Assembly: GCA_037043235.1 (NCBI GenBank)
Contig: JAWRVZ010000065.1
Span: 2,394,001 to 2,458,000, forward strand
From: Rhodeus uyekii
Taxonomy: Eukaryota > Chordata > Actinopteri > Cypriniformes > Acheilognathidae
Reading direction: 5' to 3'
DNA length: 64,000 nt
In this document: in pieces, positions 10,701 to 22,119 of the stretch
Numbering within the stretch: position 1 is the stretch's first letter
How the letters are laid out: every line of letters starts with the position of its first letter
The notes under the pieces: generated by a model
Databases searched by the model: none
The model's input: the letters and a program-made list of their open reading frames with translations, nothing else
What the model was told of the DNA's origin: nothing
Position numbers and translations under genes: made by a program

Positions 10701-12330
10701 CTGAGCAGCTGAGGCTGCTGGGCGTCAAGGCAGAGTTTCCAGTGCTATGCACTCAGTCACCTGTACTTGTGTTCCCTTCACTAGTGGCTCGGAACCGTTC
10801 CCATGGGGAGGTTTTGTGGACACTGTGCTGCATTGGTATCCCGAGGGAGCCAGGCACTCAGGTCCGAGGCGGGACTCTCTAGTCGCCACCCATACTTCTG
10901 GTGGCGCTTGGGAGGTCGCCCCCTCTGAGGAGGGTCTTAGAGCACTCACTCCAGGTTTCCCCTGCAAGCAGGGTCCTGGAGCGGATGTTCGAGAAATACC
11001 AGAGGCCAGCCTCGAGAGGCTGGTTACCTTATTGGAGTACGGTTTTGTCCCAATGGGTCCTGCAGTAATATCCAGGGTGCCTGCCCGAGTGGTAGCCCCC
11101 GAGCAGGCTCTGGTTATGGAACAGAAGTGAACGCTCAGCTGGAGTTCCCAGCCAGAGTTTACGGGCTTCGGTCTGGTTCTTCTGTTCAGTCTAGCTTTTA
11201 CCCTGCACCTTCAAGGTTTCTGATTTCATCAGATTTCATCAATGTTTGGTTGATTCTGGTAGCAGTTTGGCATCGAGATGTCGTTCTTGCTCACTAGAAG
11301 GAGCTGGGGCTCAGACTGTACGCAAGTAAGAAGGTGTTGTATCCTCATTTGGGAGCCACCTTCCGAAGCGTTGTTGGGATTCTGTGTCGTTGCCAGCACG
11401 GCTTTCACCCGTGCTCATCGACATCATCCCACCAGCAGTCAATAGCAAAAGCTAGACCAATCACTCACTGAGCAGTCGAGACTGCTGGGCATCATGGTAA
11501 CAGCTTCCAGTGCGGTGCACTCGGTCGTCTGTACATGTGGCCCCTTCAGTGGTGGTTCAGAACCAGAAGGTTTTCCCAGAGGAAACCGCTTCCACACTAT
11601 CAAGGTCACGAGGCAATGCCTACGCACCTCAGGTATGTGGGAGCAATTCTGGTTCTCGTCCCATAAAAGGCCCACACTGAGAGCACTCTGTCACTGCGTA
11701 TGCCGTCGACAGATACTTCTCTCATGGGTTTTGGGCGGTCCTGAGGGATCGCTCAGTATAAGGTCTGTTGGACTTTTCTCCCAGACATTAGGGACGTCAT
11801 GCTGTTGTTCAGCTTCACTAGCTTCCCTAGCTCCACGATTCTGGGCTGTGTCTCATCAACGATCTGTTGATCCTTTTCTCAGTCACGGCAGGTAGCAGTC
11901 TGGCATCGAGATGTCACTCTCGCTTACATAGCATGCGGACGGCTCTTCCTCGTGCGCATTGCTACTGTTTTGCCCACAGTCCAGAATATCAAGCTAGGCC
12001 AGCTAGTCACTGTACAGACACTTCGAGAGAGTGTTGGGTCTCATGGCGGCAGCGTCCAGTGTTATCCCACTCGGCCTGCTCCACATGAGACCCTTGCAGT
12101 GGTGGCTCAAAACCAGAGGGTTTTCCCCGAGGGGCAACCCCTTCCGTCTGATCAGGGTTTCAAGGCGATGCTTTCGAGCCTTGCATCCGTGGAAGGAGAA
12201 CTGGTTTCTTTCCCAGAAGCTCGCACTGGGGCCCATCTGTCACCGCACATGCTGTCGACAGATGCGTCCCGCTCGGGCTGGGGGGCGGACCTGAGGGACC
12301 GCTCGGCCCAAGGTCCATGGGACAGGCACA
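10690..12330 (+). pseudogene. Reverse transcriptase remnant of DIRS copy 1, deleted and duplicated
   Basis: 10900-11130 matches the N-terminal RT region of DIRS copy 2 (58180-58460), including the block coding EQALVM. The copy then jumps to sequence matching 58760-58800 of copy 2, so the segment with the first catalytic aspartate (IDLK in copy 2) is missing. No YxDD box is present. The palm-to-thumb segment coding HRDVVLAH appears at about 9552, 11268 and 11904, and the following connection segment at about 10690, 11450 and 12000. Only the last is in good shape (LGLMAAASSVIP, then MRPLQWWLKT). This cannot encode a functional polymerase. Confidence 0.75.
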
Positions 12331-13042
12331 TCTCTCCTGGCATATCAACGCCTTGGAAATGATGGCTGCCTGGATGGCGCTATGGGCGTTCTGCCCCGAC
12401 CTCAGAGGCCATCATGTAGTAGTCCGGACCAACAATACGTCGGTGGTCTCCTACTTGAACCACCAAGGGGTTTCCGTTCTCGTTGACTTTCCAAGTTGGC
12501 GATCAGGATCCTCCTCTGGGCCCAAAGGGAACTGCTCTCTCTTCGAGCGATATATCCTGGGGGCCCAGAACCTGGGGGCAGACTTCCTGTCGAGACAGGG
12601 GCCGAGGCCCGGGGAATGGCGACTCCACACTCAGGTGGTGGAGCAGATTTGGGAGAGATTCGGCCAGGCTCAAGTGGATCTGTTTGCGTCTCGAGAGACG
12701 ACTCACTGCCCACTCTGGTTCTCCCTTTATCTTCCAGCGCCTCTCGGCCTGGACGCCTTGAGGCAAGGGTGGCCAAATCTACCCCTGTATGCCTTTCCCC
12801 CCGTAGCTCTGCTCCCAGGGGTTCTGGAGAAGGTTCGCCGGGAGAAGGTCCGTCTCACTCTAGTTGCCCCGCGCTGGCCGGGCAGGGTGTGGTTTTCGGA
12901 CCTGGTGTCCCTCCTAGACGGCACTCCGTGGGAGATTCCGGTCAGGAGGGACCTCCTGTCCCAGGCTCAGGGGAGGATTTGCCATCCTCACCCAGAACTG
13001 TGGAAACTGTGGGTCTGGCCCCTGAGGGGGCCCAGCTCATAG
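12240..13042 (+). pseudogene. RNase H and C-terminal tail of the DIRS copy 1 RT polyprotein
   Basis: The RNase H start (STDASRSGWGA) is in one frame up to about 12320, then continues in another (HLSWHINALEMMAAW, RTNNTSVVSYLNHQG, NLGADFLSRQ). That is one frameshift within the domain. The acidic residue normally found as RTDNT is an asparagine here (RTNNT), which should abolish nuclease activity. The tail (VDLFASRETTHCP to WVWPLRGPSS) is the usual end of DIRS RT/RNase H proteins. It overlaps the recombinase frame, as is normal in this group. Confidence 0.78.
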
Positions 13043-14040
13043 AGTCTGGTCTCTCAGCCGAGGTTGTAGAGACCATTCTCCACTCCAGAGCCCCGTCCAC
13101 GAGGAAACTGTATGCTCAGAAGTGGAAGATTTTCACTTCTTGGTGTTGCGAAAAGCAGCTGAACCCAGTTACCTGCCAGGTTGGCACCGTGCTGGAGTTC
13201 CTGCAAGAAAGGTTCGCAGCAGGGCTGTCCCCCTCCACACTAAAGGTTTACGTGGCTGCCATAGCTGCTTACCACGTACCTTTGAGTGGTGCCTCTTTGG
13301 GCAGGGACCCCCTCATAGTTCGTTTCCTACGTGGCACTCAGAGGCTGAGGCCTGTAGTACGTTCAAGGGTGCCTCCTTGGGACCTGTCCCTGGTGCTCCA
13401 GGCCTTGTCCCAGGCTCCCTTCGAACCGCTGGACGAGATTTCAGACAAGCACCTTACTCTTAAAACTCTCTTTCTTCTCGCCATTTCTTCCCTCAAGAGG
13501 ATTGGTGACATGCAGGCCCTCTCCGTGGCCCCTTCATGTTTAGAGTTTGCGCCCGGCTTGGCTAAAGCTTTCCTCTATCCCAAGCCGGGTTATGTACCTA
13601 AAGTGCTGTCTAGTCCTATGCGCCACATAGTGCTACAGGCTCTCTGTCCTCCTCCATTCACTGATCATGACCAGGAGTTAAAGAACAGGGTTTGTCCAGT
13701 GCGAGCACTGGACGCCTACGTTCACAGAACTGCTACGTGGCGTAGGTCAGACCAAATCTTTGTCTGTTTTGGGGCCCCCAGAGGTTCCCCTGCTTCTAAG
13801 CCTACTATGAGCAGATGGATTTCAGAGTCTATTTCTCTAGCTTATGAGCTGGCAGGACAGCAGTGTCCACTGTCTGTCCGAGCTCATTCTACTCGGAGCA
13901 TGGCTGCCTCGAAAACCTTTTTCGCAGGGGCTTCCCTCGCGGACATTTGTGATGCGGCTGGCTGGTCCTCACCGCATACCTTTATTAGGTTCTACCAGTT
14001 AGACCTAAACCCCGCCTTGGGATCATTGGCGTTATCGTAG
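12616..14040 (+). CDS. DIRS tyrosine recombinase (integrase function)
   Basis: This is the longest open frame in the element; the frame is open from before 12496, and the ATG at 12616 gives 474 residues. The first 130 or so residues overlap the RNase H frame and are probably not a folded domain. The recombinase begins near LIESGLSAEVVETIL (about residue 135): an N-terminal SAM-like DNA-binding part (APSTRKLYAQKW) is followed by the catalytic part. Visible catalytic residues are R295 (LKRIGD), H424 and R427 (AHSTRS), H454 and Y460 (PHTFIRFYQLD), the complete R-H-R-H-Y set. The family recombines the circular element DNA with a GTT-bearing target. All active-site residues are intact while gag and RT are wrecked, so the protein could still act in trans if expressed. 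Expression is unproven. Confidence 0.85.
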   Translation: MATPHSGGGADLGEIRPGSSGSVCVSRDDSLPTLVLPLSSSASRPGRLEARVAKSTPVCLSPRSSAPRGSGEGSPGEGPSHSSCPALAGQGVVFGPGVPPRRHSVGDSGQEGPPVPGSGEDLPSSPRTVETVGLAPEGAQLIESGLSAEVVETILHSRAPSTRKLYAQKWKIFTSWCCEKQLNPVTCQVGTVLEFLQERFAAGLSPSTLKVYVAAIAAYHVPLSGASLGRDPLIVRFLRGTQRLRPVVRSRVPPWDLSLVLQALSQAPFEPLDEISDKHLTLKTLFLLAISSLKRIGDMQALSVAPSCLEFAPGLAKAFLYPKPGYVPKVLSSPMRHIVLQALCPPPFTDHDQELKNRVCPVRALDAYVHRTATWRRSDQIFVCFGAPRGSPASKPTMSRWISESISLAYELAGQQCPLSVRAHSTRSMAASKTFFAGASLADICDAAGWSSPHTFIRFYQLDLNPALGSLALS

Positions 14041-14091
14041 TGAGCTACGTTTCGCTTGGCATACCCCTTACGCTGAGGCGGCGTGGGTATT

Positions 14092-14198
14092 CCTCGTTCC
14101 CAATCGCGTCTCGACGCAGTGCGAGTTCCCTTGACAGGGCACGTCTCGGGTTACGTACGTAACCATAGTTCCCTAAGAGGGAACGAGACACTGCGTCT
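14092..14198 (+). repeat. Internal complementary region of DIRS copy 1
   Basis: It reads as the reverse complement of the element's right end joined through GTT to its left end. The join is seen at TGACAGGG-CAC-GTCTC, where the expected AAC has one substitution. In DIRS replication this region is proposed to template completion of the ends through a circular intermediate. It follows the recombinase stop codon by about 50 bases. Confidence 0.85.
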
Positions 14199-14242
14199 TG
14201 CAGCCTCAGCTCCTAGGCATGCCGGCCTGTTCAGACACTGTT

Positions 14243-14443
14243 CAAGCTAACCCGCTTCCGGGTCGTGACGTGCCTTTATACTCCTTGGTCATGACGTGAT
14301 GACGTCATCTCGGCGACGTACACGCCCGCACATTGGTTTTATTGTGCTTCAAGAGACATATACACTGAAGGGTTCCCAATCGCGTCTCGACGCAGTGTCT
14401 CGTTCCCTCTTAGGGAACTATGGTTACGTACGTAACCTGAGAC
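14243..14443 (-). repeat. Right outer repeat of DIRS copy 1
   Basis: Inverted relative to 9157-9335, including a minus-strand TATAAA box near 14276. The extra right-terminal segment (about 14385-14443) has a GTTCCCTCTTAGGGAAC hairpin and the perfect 16-bp palindrome GGTTACGTACGTAACC before the terminal GAGAC-GTT. Confidence 0.85.
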
Positions 14444-14446
14444 GTT

Positions 14447-15646
14447 CGTAGTAAGTTCATGTTAACAAATACATTAATGTATAAATATATTGTAATTTTT
14501 ATGAGCCTTTCTTAGCTTTAGTCAGTATTTTTTGCCAGTCACTCATTGAGGCTATATCTGATTTCTCAGAATTTTAACCATAAACCGTTGTGAAATGAGT
14601 GCCTTTGGACTTAAAATCGCTTTAATAAAACACAACTGAGACACAACTGATTTCTTCTGCAGTGCTGAGGGAGCACAAAACTTCTGGCATTAGGACATAA
14701 TCCATGTCTCCCGGCTTAGCTTTGTGCCACGATTTTGCATTGTTTTATTTTTGTGTTTCCTGGAAATAACATCACAGAGCAGATTCCCAATGTCAATCTA
14801 TGCAAATGCTCTCTAGTCAGCAAGTTTTAAGCCTTAAATAATCCTTTTATTTATTTTATTTTTCTGTTTGTTTGGAAAGGATATTGGCTAACATAAATGT
14901 TTTCTATACATACAGAAGCATTTTATTTCGATTCGTGTAGAGAAATAAAACTACAGACAATACAAAATTTAAGTGATTGGAGGTGGACTCTGTATGTTCA
15001 ACTACGTTTGACAACCAAAATATTTGATACTTAATATTTAACACCATATCTATATAATCTTTTGCAGCACTAATTATGTAATTCAATACCCTTTCATGGA
15101 TTTTTATTGTCTTTTTGAGCTACTTTATGTCCATGACACTCTTTTTATTAACGGACATCAGTGCTTTAATGAATCACACTGCTGGGCTATTACTTTTTGT
15201 GTTACACTAGTTAAGTGTGGTCATTTGACATCACAAAGATGAACTAAACTATGTAATTCTTTTGCACCTGTCAGGCAAAATAATGATCCTTGACTTGGTA
15301 TGTAGGGAAGCATCCTTTTGTACTGATGCGTCTCACGCAATTGAAAGTCTGTGGGTGGATTTGAGATTGCCAGTCTCGCTCTCCAGACCTGTAAGCATTT
15401 TATGTGCAATCGACATTCTAGTCTGGGTGACCTTTCGGCAGATTTAGACATACTTGTGAATGACAAGCACATCGATTCTGTAGCAGAGCACTTTGTCTCC
15501 CATTAGGAGAAAACAAGAACCTGTGCAGGTGATTATGAAACAATACATTCCCATTAAAACAGAAATAGATCAAACTACCGCAACAGAAACTCGGGTGAAG
15601 AACATTAAGAATTAAATACAGTTATATCAAATCAATGTCATTAGAT
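14447..15646. other. Non-coding DNA
   Basis: AT-rich; no gene, RNA or repeat boundary recognised. Confidence 0.5.
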
Positions 15647-16308
15647 GGGTTCAGTTACCCATAGATGAAAATTCTGTTGTTAATTACTCACCATCACGTT
15701 GTTCCAAGCCTGCAAGACGTTCATTCATCTTCAGAACACAAATTCAGATATTCTTAATAAAATCTGAGAGATTTCTGTCCCTCCACTGAATGTATGCAAC
15801 TACCGCTTTGATGCTTCAAGAAGTTCATTATGTGATCATAAAACTAATGAATTGACCAGTGTGGTTGAAAATTCTCTGAAGAGACATGATCGCCTTATGA
15901 ACACAATCATTCATCAACACACACATCACGTTTGAGCTTCAGCGAGAACCAATGAGGTTCATTCTCAGCAGGTTTGGTTGAGTTTCTGTGTATGTTTGCT
16001 GATTTTTATGTGAATAAAAGCCTAAAGTCAATCTGTTCATCTTATAAAGCGATTGAGTCTTCTCAGGAAATTTGGACTAAACCACTCGATTCAGATGTAT
16101 TTGTTTTATGATCTATTTATGAACATCAAAGTGGTAGTTTTATAGCTGTCAATGGAGAGTACAGAACTGGCTCATATTTTTATATACCTATATATATTTT
16201 ATATATCTTCATTTGTGTTCTGAAGATTTAAAAAAAGTCATACAGGTTTGGAATGACATACAGGTGAATAAATAATGACTGAATTTTCGTATTTGGGTGA
16301 ACTAACCC
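15647..16308. mobile_element. MITE with long terminal inverted repeats
   Basis: The left end (GGGTTCAGTTACCC, then GATGAAAATTCTG) and right end (CAGAAT-like, TTTGGGTGAACTAACCC) are inverted over about 60 bases, with the TTCCAAGCCTG/CAGGTTTGGAA block inside. Length 662 bp, no transposase. It is the widespread fish repeat whose ends read GGGTTAGTTCACCC. Superfamily not assigned. Confidence 0.7.
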
Positions 16309-18001
16309 TTACTAAAAATGTAAGGGGTATTTTATTCTAAACCCTCGAAAATTTAAATGTGTCCAACTATAGACTGTTTTAAAAGATTTTAAGTTACAAT
16401 TTATGTCAGTAAATATATAAAATCATAATATAAAAAATATTATTGTATTTCATGTAGATTTTTTTGTATTTAAATCATCGTTTTGCTTCACTACTTCATT
16501 TCTAACGGTCCTGCGGTGTGACAAATAATAACTGTGTGTAACTAATTATTTTGAGGTTATAAAAGTTGCATGCATAATAAATTCTTTTATAATGTTATAA
16601 TGTTATCTTTTATAATTTATTATGTTTTTTTAATTACTAAACTAATAAAATAATTATTTAAAAAGAATGGCAGCCCAGTATCAGAAAAAAAATGGTAATA
16701 TGTATGAGATGACAAAATCTTATGACCCAAACCTAACTATAAATCCAAGTCCCTAAACCTGATTGTGATTCTAATAGGGGGAGAAGTATGAATGCCTAAC
16801 ATTTTTATCCTCTTTTATTAATTATTTTGAGTTGTCATGAGAAGGCTGTAAATATAGTTTTAGATGTAGGGCAGTATGTCACATGCAGGACGTTTGCTTA
16901 CATAATCTCTATTATATAAACGCGCTATTTATAAACAAAGGTGACTTGACTTGAAAAGTTTGGTCAAAGGAAATAAAACCCTCAGCCCTTTCTCTTCCTC
17001 TCTCCCTCTTGTCTTTCTCTGTCTGTATACATGTCTCTTGCTGTATATCTGTCTCTGCTAGACAGTGCTTCTTGAATTTATTAGTAGAATGGTTTCACAA
17101 ATCAAAATGGTTTGAAATTCTTTGCATATTCCATGCTAGTCAGCACTGTGTTGTCTGCTAATGCTGTTTGAGCCACCCGTAAATTAAATATTACCGCTTC
17201 TGCTCTCAACAGAACCATGTCTTCAATTTCCTGAATGTGTGTGATCACCAAATTCAAAGAATCAAAGAAAAATTCACTATGAGCCTTCATGTACATTGTG
17301 AATGCTGCACATAAAATCTGGGATTCAAAAATCTATTTTAAACATAAAGAAAAGTAAATTAAGATAAGAGAGCATTTTATTATTTATGATGAACCAATAA
17401 TAATGTATGAATTTTAAATGTTAAAAAATACTATTAATGTTGTTTTAACATTTAGAACATTTCAATTTGTATTAATATTATTAGTTTATTATTATTTTTT
17501 TAATTAATTTTATGTAATTGATATTTATTTTACATTTTTAAATGTAACAATTGCTGATGTTTATTTTTTTATTATAATTATTATTTATTTATGATAAACC
17601 TTTAATAATAATCATAGAATCTTATTTTTATATTTTTAAATGTAAAAGTAGTAATAATGTTTTTTTTTCATTTAATATTTATAACGTTTCAATAATAATT
17701 GTATTAATTTTGTATTTTGTGTTATTTATTTTATGCATTTAAACATTTTATTATAATGTTCTATGTTATTATTATTTACTCCATTTTAGGATTTTGAACA
17801 TTTTAAAACAAAGGTGATATAAAACAAAGGTTACATTAAGTTATTTAATAATAAAATATACTTAAAAGTGTATTAAACCAGTTTTCTCATATTTTCTGAC
17901 CTCATAAAATATAAAAGTACAAATATGAACGTGATTATTATAATGTGTATTAACTGAATATTAAAGTCTTCTATATAAAAATAAATATCTGTGTACAGCT
18001 C
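16309..18001. other. Very AT-rich non-coding DNA
   Basis: 17340-17990 is low-complexity A+T sequence. A short minus-strand frame at 17102-17296 has no recognisable motif and weak coding character. Confidence 0.5.
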
Positions 18002-18293
18002 AAAGGGATAGTTCACTCAAAAATGAAAACTCATTCTTTACTGCTCTCAAGTTTCTTCTGTTAAACACAAAAAGAAGATATTTTGAAGAATGTTAGTACC
18101 AAACAGTTTCTGGTCCCCATTGGCTTTCATGATATGAATAGAAAAAAATAAAAATACTATGAAAGTCAATGGAGACCAGAATCTGTTTCCATATACTTCA
18201 AAACACCTTCTTTGCAGAGGAAAGAAACTCACACAGGTTTAAAACAACTAGAATAAATGGAAAAGAGTTCTCGTTTTTAGGAGAATTATCCCT
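18002..18293. mobile_element. Palindromic hairpin MITE
   Basis: The two halves are reverse complements: AAAGGGATAGTTCACTC against the terminal AGAATTATCCCT, and AGATATTTTGAAG-like against the CTTCAAAACACC half. The centre carries CCATTGGCTTTCAT and its complement GAAAGTCAATGG. About 290 bp folding almost end to end, non-coding. Truncated relatives are at 30958-31040, 37627-37690, 42722-42800 and 53330-53415. Confidence 0.7.
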
Positions 18294-20804
18294 GTAACAA
18301 ACCTACTATTCCAGATATCTCCTAAACCACTGCAAAGAGCTGAGAGCTAGTGGTTTCCCCTTCCTATATCCCTCTCATAGAGCAGGGCCTCCATTAGTGC
18401 GAAGCGGAGGACCTCTTTTACGGTACTCTGCAATCATTTTTTTCACTTCCTTACAAGTCTCTCTCCACTTAGGCAGGCAGGACTGGTTCTACACAAGCCT
18501 TAGAAAGAAACTTCTACTCTTCTTGATTCTTGTGAGCCACTCTCCAGGAAATCTAGTGTGCTCTGATGATTGTAAAAATGTCTTCTTTTTGGAAACTGCA
18601 GGTAGTAATTGAAGTTTTTCTCTGGTGTGACCAATGGCTAATAAGTGCCTCCTGGTTACCAGTTTCTCCTTTACCGACTCGCTGAAATAAATGAACCTTG
18701 ATGTCTGCCAAACATGCAGAAAATCTTTGAAGAATTACAATGTCTGTGTCACAGCAACACAGAAGTGCTTTTGCAATATGTAAAGACTAATTATTCAACT
18801 AACAGACATTAAATGCATTAACTAACAAACAAGATGAATTACTGCCAGGATGGGTTTGCTAATTGATTTACTGTTGTTTTTTTAGGGATGTTATTGGTTC
18901 TTATCCATTCTTGCTTATTCATGGATCTTAACTATGCAGGTTGAGTCCATATGCTTGCACTAATGAGGTCAGAAAAGTCTTTGGAGTATCACAGCTGCCA
19001 CTTAATTAGTCATTGTGTTTGTGTGTGAAAATGACCCAGTGTTAATAAGCCCATTTGCACTCTTTCCACAGGCTCTGCCTCTGATTCTTCATTTACTTGT
19101 TCTTTCAGTTGTTCTTCATACAGTTAACTTGTTGGATATCAAATCAGGTTTTGTAGGTCTTATTTATAATTTGCTTTCTAAATGCATGTTCCTGGTTGTT
19201 GAACTTGTGGTTAACTAAGAAATTAGTCACACACTAAAGTAAAACGGCTTTGAAAGGTTTTTTGCTGAGGACAGCAGACTCACTACAGAGCTCCAGACTG
19301 CAACCAAGTTTTCACATTTTGCGTCCTTTTTCCTGCCGGTGAGACAATTTTGTTAGATGCCGCGAAAACCACATTACCCAACTGTGAAATGCGAACATCC
19401 TCCATGGATTTAATGTAGCAATGCTAACTGTAACCATGGTATTGTGGCAGATATAGTCTAATGTTTTTACATTTACTCATCTCAGGTTCGTACAACATTT
19501 TGAGAGTGAAATTCAAGCACTTTTCAAGGGCTTTTAAGGGCTTCACACTTTTTGCAGCACTTCAAAGCTCTAAATATCCCATTTAATGTTCATTTTAATG
19601 TGATTGGTAAAACTAACATTTAGTGGCAATCCAAAAAAAATTTTGAAAATAAATAAATACATAAATAAATAAAAAATGATTTACGTCGGTTTGATGTGTC
19701 CCTGCCTTAATATATGGAAAAAAGTAGGAAGTCCCAAATATCTTGGAAAAACAAAATCTTCTCTTCATTGTGGGTGAATTATACAGAGAGCAAGGAAAGA
19801 GTTTGCCTTTTCTTTTACAATCGCTGAAGCTGTTGACCAAATGTTACTCTGGGGACCTCGTCTGATTCTGCTGCTCTTCTGTATGTTGAATGTTATGACT
19901 GTTCTGCTAAAACTCATTGGGCTGAGCATATGTTGTGTAAATGCTTAGCATATGTCGCATACATTTTTTAATCACACTTCACCTTGAGGGAAGGTCATTC
20001 ACTCAAATTGTAGCATTGGGAAAAGAAAAAAAATGCTGTTTTAAATCCCAAATATGTCTTTATTTTGTAATGTTTTTCTGAAGGACTGCAGAAAACAGGT
20101 TAATTAAACCTAAATGTAATGAAAAGGTGCAATTTGGTCACTTCGCATATAAAACTGATGGTCTAAATTAATTTGTTAATGTATAAAGGCCACAGATTAT
20201 GTTCAATATTTTTTCTGGAATAAATGTAATAATATATATTATATAACAATAATAATAAAAAAAATAATGTATAATAATACAGCTTGCTAATGTTTTGGTT
20301 AATAATTCAGGTTTATATAAAGAGACATTGTTTTTTCTTTACTTTACTTTTGTACTAAAATTTGGACTAAATTTGTCAAGCTTCCTGTGGGTTACTAATT
20401 ATTGAGCCTGTTTGGCACACTCGTCTGCAGTGACAGTGTTTTAGCAGCGTTACAGAGCTGTGACTCTATATGAACATAAACTCTTGGTTTCATAGACAAG
20501 ACACAGTTCCAGACTAAAATACATGCTTGAGCGGTTATAACTGAAAGCAAATTGCACTAACAAATCTTAAAATATGTCAGTGCTATTGTCTTGTCTCAAG
20601 ATATACACCAGTAAGGCTTTTTTTCTAAGACACATTTATAAAAGCCACTTCAATGTCCTAACTGATCTAAAGCCTAATCCTGGTTTAATCTAAACAGTGA
20701 CTGTGATACCAGGCCAAGGTGGTTTCTGGAACATTTATTTTAATCACTGCATTTAATCTAAATGTAAATGTACCTATTTAATTTACTTAAAATGTATTTA
20801 TATA
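18294..20804. other. Non-coding DNA
   Basis: No supported gene. The small frames at 18397-18612 and 19015-19218 lack motifs and splice context. Confidence 0.5.
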
Positions 20805-21427
20805 CAGTAGTACCTCAAGATACCAAAGGCCCAACTTACGAAAAATCCAAGTTACGAAAGCAAAGACGAAAATTTTTACTGCTCTACATACGAAAGGTTT
20901 TCAAGATACGAAAGTTTTCTGAAAGTCCGAGATTCGCCCCATAACAATTTTGAAACTCGCGCCGCACGCCGCCATCTTAGTTATAGTAGACTCGCCACCA
21001 TCCTCCTGCTCTCCCATTGGTTCCTGATGCTAGCCAAGCCATGAGATCCTTCTCTCTGATTGGACAGCATCCCTCCCATCATGCATCTTCTATACGTACG
21101 TGCTGGCGTGCTTTAGCTCAGCCACTCCACACCCGAAACTTTACATTTTTTGTGTTTTCGTAAAGTTAAGTGTACATACGTTATCTGCCGTTTGTCCTCC
21201 TCCTCTGCCGCCACTTTCGGAGATAGCCTCACTCGAAAGGTAAGCTTCGACACTTTACGTTATTTCATTGTTTATAGGTCAATTTAGCTTTATTATGAAA
21301 TTTAATGGGGTGTTTTTGGAGGGCTTGGAAAGGATTAGCCATTTTACATGTAAAATGTGTTCCAAGATACGAAAAACTACGAAGGCCACCTCGGAACGGA
21401 TTAATTTCTTATCTCGAGGTACCACTG
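20805..21427. mobile_element. Tigger/pogo-like MITE 1
   Basis: Starts CAGTAGTACCTCAAGATAC and ends ATCTCGAGGTACCACTG, flanked by TA on both sides, the signature of Tc1/mariner-superfamily elements with Tigger-type ends. 623 bp with no transposase frame. The interior (a CTGCTCTCCCATTGG block and the GAGGTNGGC/GCCACCTC end region) matches the MITE at 55886 in opposite orientation, so they are one subfamily. Confidence 0.8.
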
Positions 21428-22119
21428 TACTACATAGAATTTAATACATGAAGAAATGGCTTGATCATCTTGAAATGTAATTAACACGAAGACCACAAAG
21501 CAGAGACTTTAAATGATTCAGTCAGTAATCCTGAAATGAAAGTTTTTTTTTTGTGCATGTATTTTATATTGCTTCCTAAAAATCAGCGTTGCAAATATTG
21601 TGTGTATCCGTTCTCGTCCATGTACGATCATGTTTACCTGCTCCTGAGATCATTTTTTATTCCGACTCTGGTGATAAAATGAGGCTGCGTTCTTTGTTCG
21701 TTTGCTTGGCTGGTTGCCTGGTGTTGTGGATTGCAATGGACTGCATGCTTCTGGGCGCTGAGGAAGGGAGAGATGACTTTGCCTCGTGTTTATGTACTGT
21801 TCCAAACACTGTGATTTCCTCGGAGCCGACTGGCGGAGAAACTACCATGAGGACCTGGGTGTTCGTGAGTTGTCTCACTTGTGGGGCGCTCTCAATTCTG
21901 AGAGGTGGACCGAGAGGACTGCGAGCTCTGTGGGAAATTGAAAGTTATCTCCTCATGCGACGTCCATCTGCAGTAATCATTCGACAGCTGGCTCTGTGAG
22001 AAGAAACTGATTTTCTTTCTATTGCTTTTAATATCAGGCAATATTCACCCTAATCTGGACCCAGAGCGGGTGAAGTTATAAACACCGGATGAGTTAATAA
22101 GATAATAAATAAATAAAAC
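21428..22119. other. Non-coding or possible LINE 5' region
   Basis: A 136-residue plus-strand frame (21589-21999) starts hydrophobically but matches nothing I recognise. It lies just upstream of LINE endonuclease remnants and may be that element's 5' part. I do not call it a gene. Confidence 0.3.

Larger units (their letters stand above)
9157..14443 (+). mobile_element. DIRS-type tyrosine-recombinase retrotransposon, copy 1
   Basis: The 5287-bp element is bounded by GTT at 9154-9156 and 14444-14446. It has complementary outer repeats, an internal complementary region near the 3' end, remnants of gag and RT/RNase H, and a full-length tyrosine recombinase frame overlapping the RNase H frame. 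This is the DIRS1-like plan. DIRS elements lack a DDE integrase and a target duplication; a circular DNA intermediate is thought to be inserted by the recombinase. gag and the RT region contain internal duplications and deletions, so this copy cannot make a working RT. Confidence 0.9.

Noticed and set aside
17102..17296. Minus-strand 64-residue helical-looking frame
   Set aside because: Considered as an exon, but composition is AT-rich and splice sites are not convincing.
21589..21999. 136-residue frame with a hydrophobic start
   Set aside because: Could suggest a secreted protein, but it lies upstream of LINE endonuclease remnants with no recognisable domain; kept only as non-coding or possible LINE 5' region.
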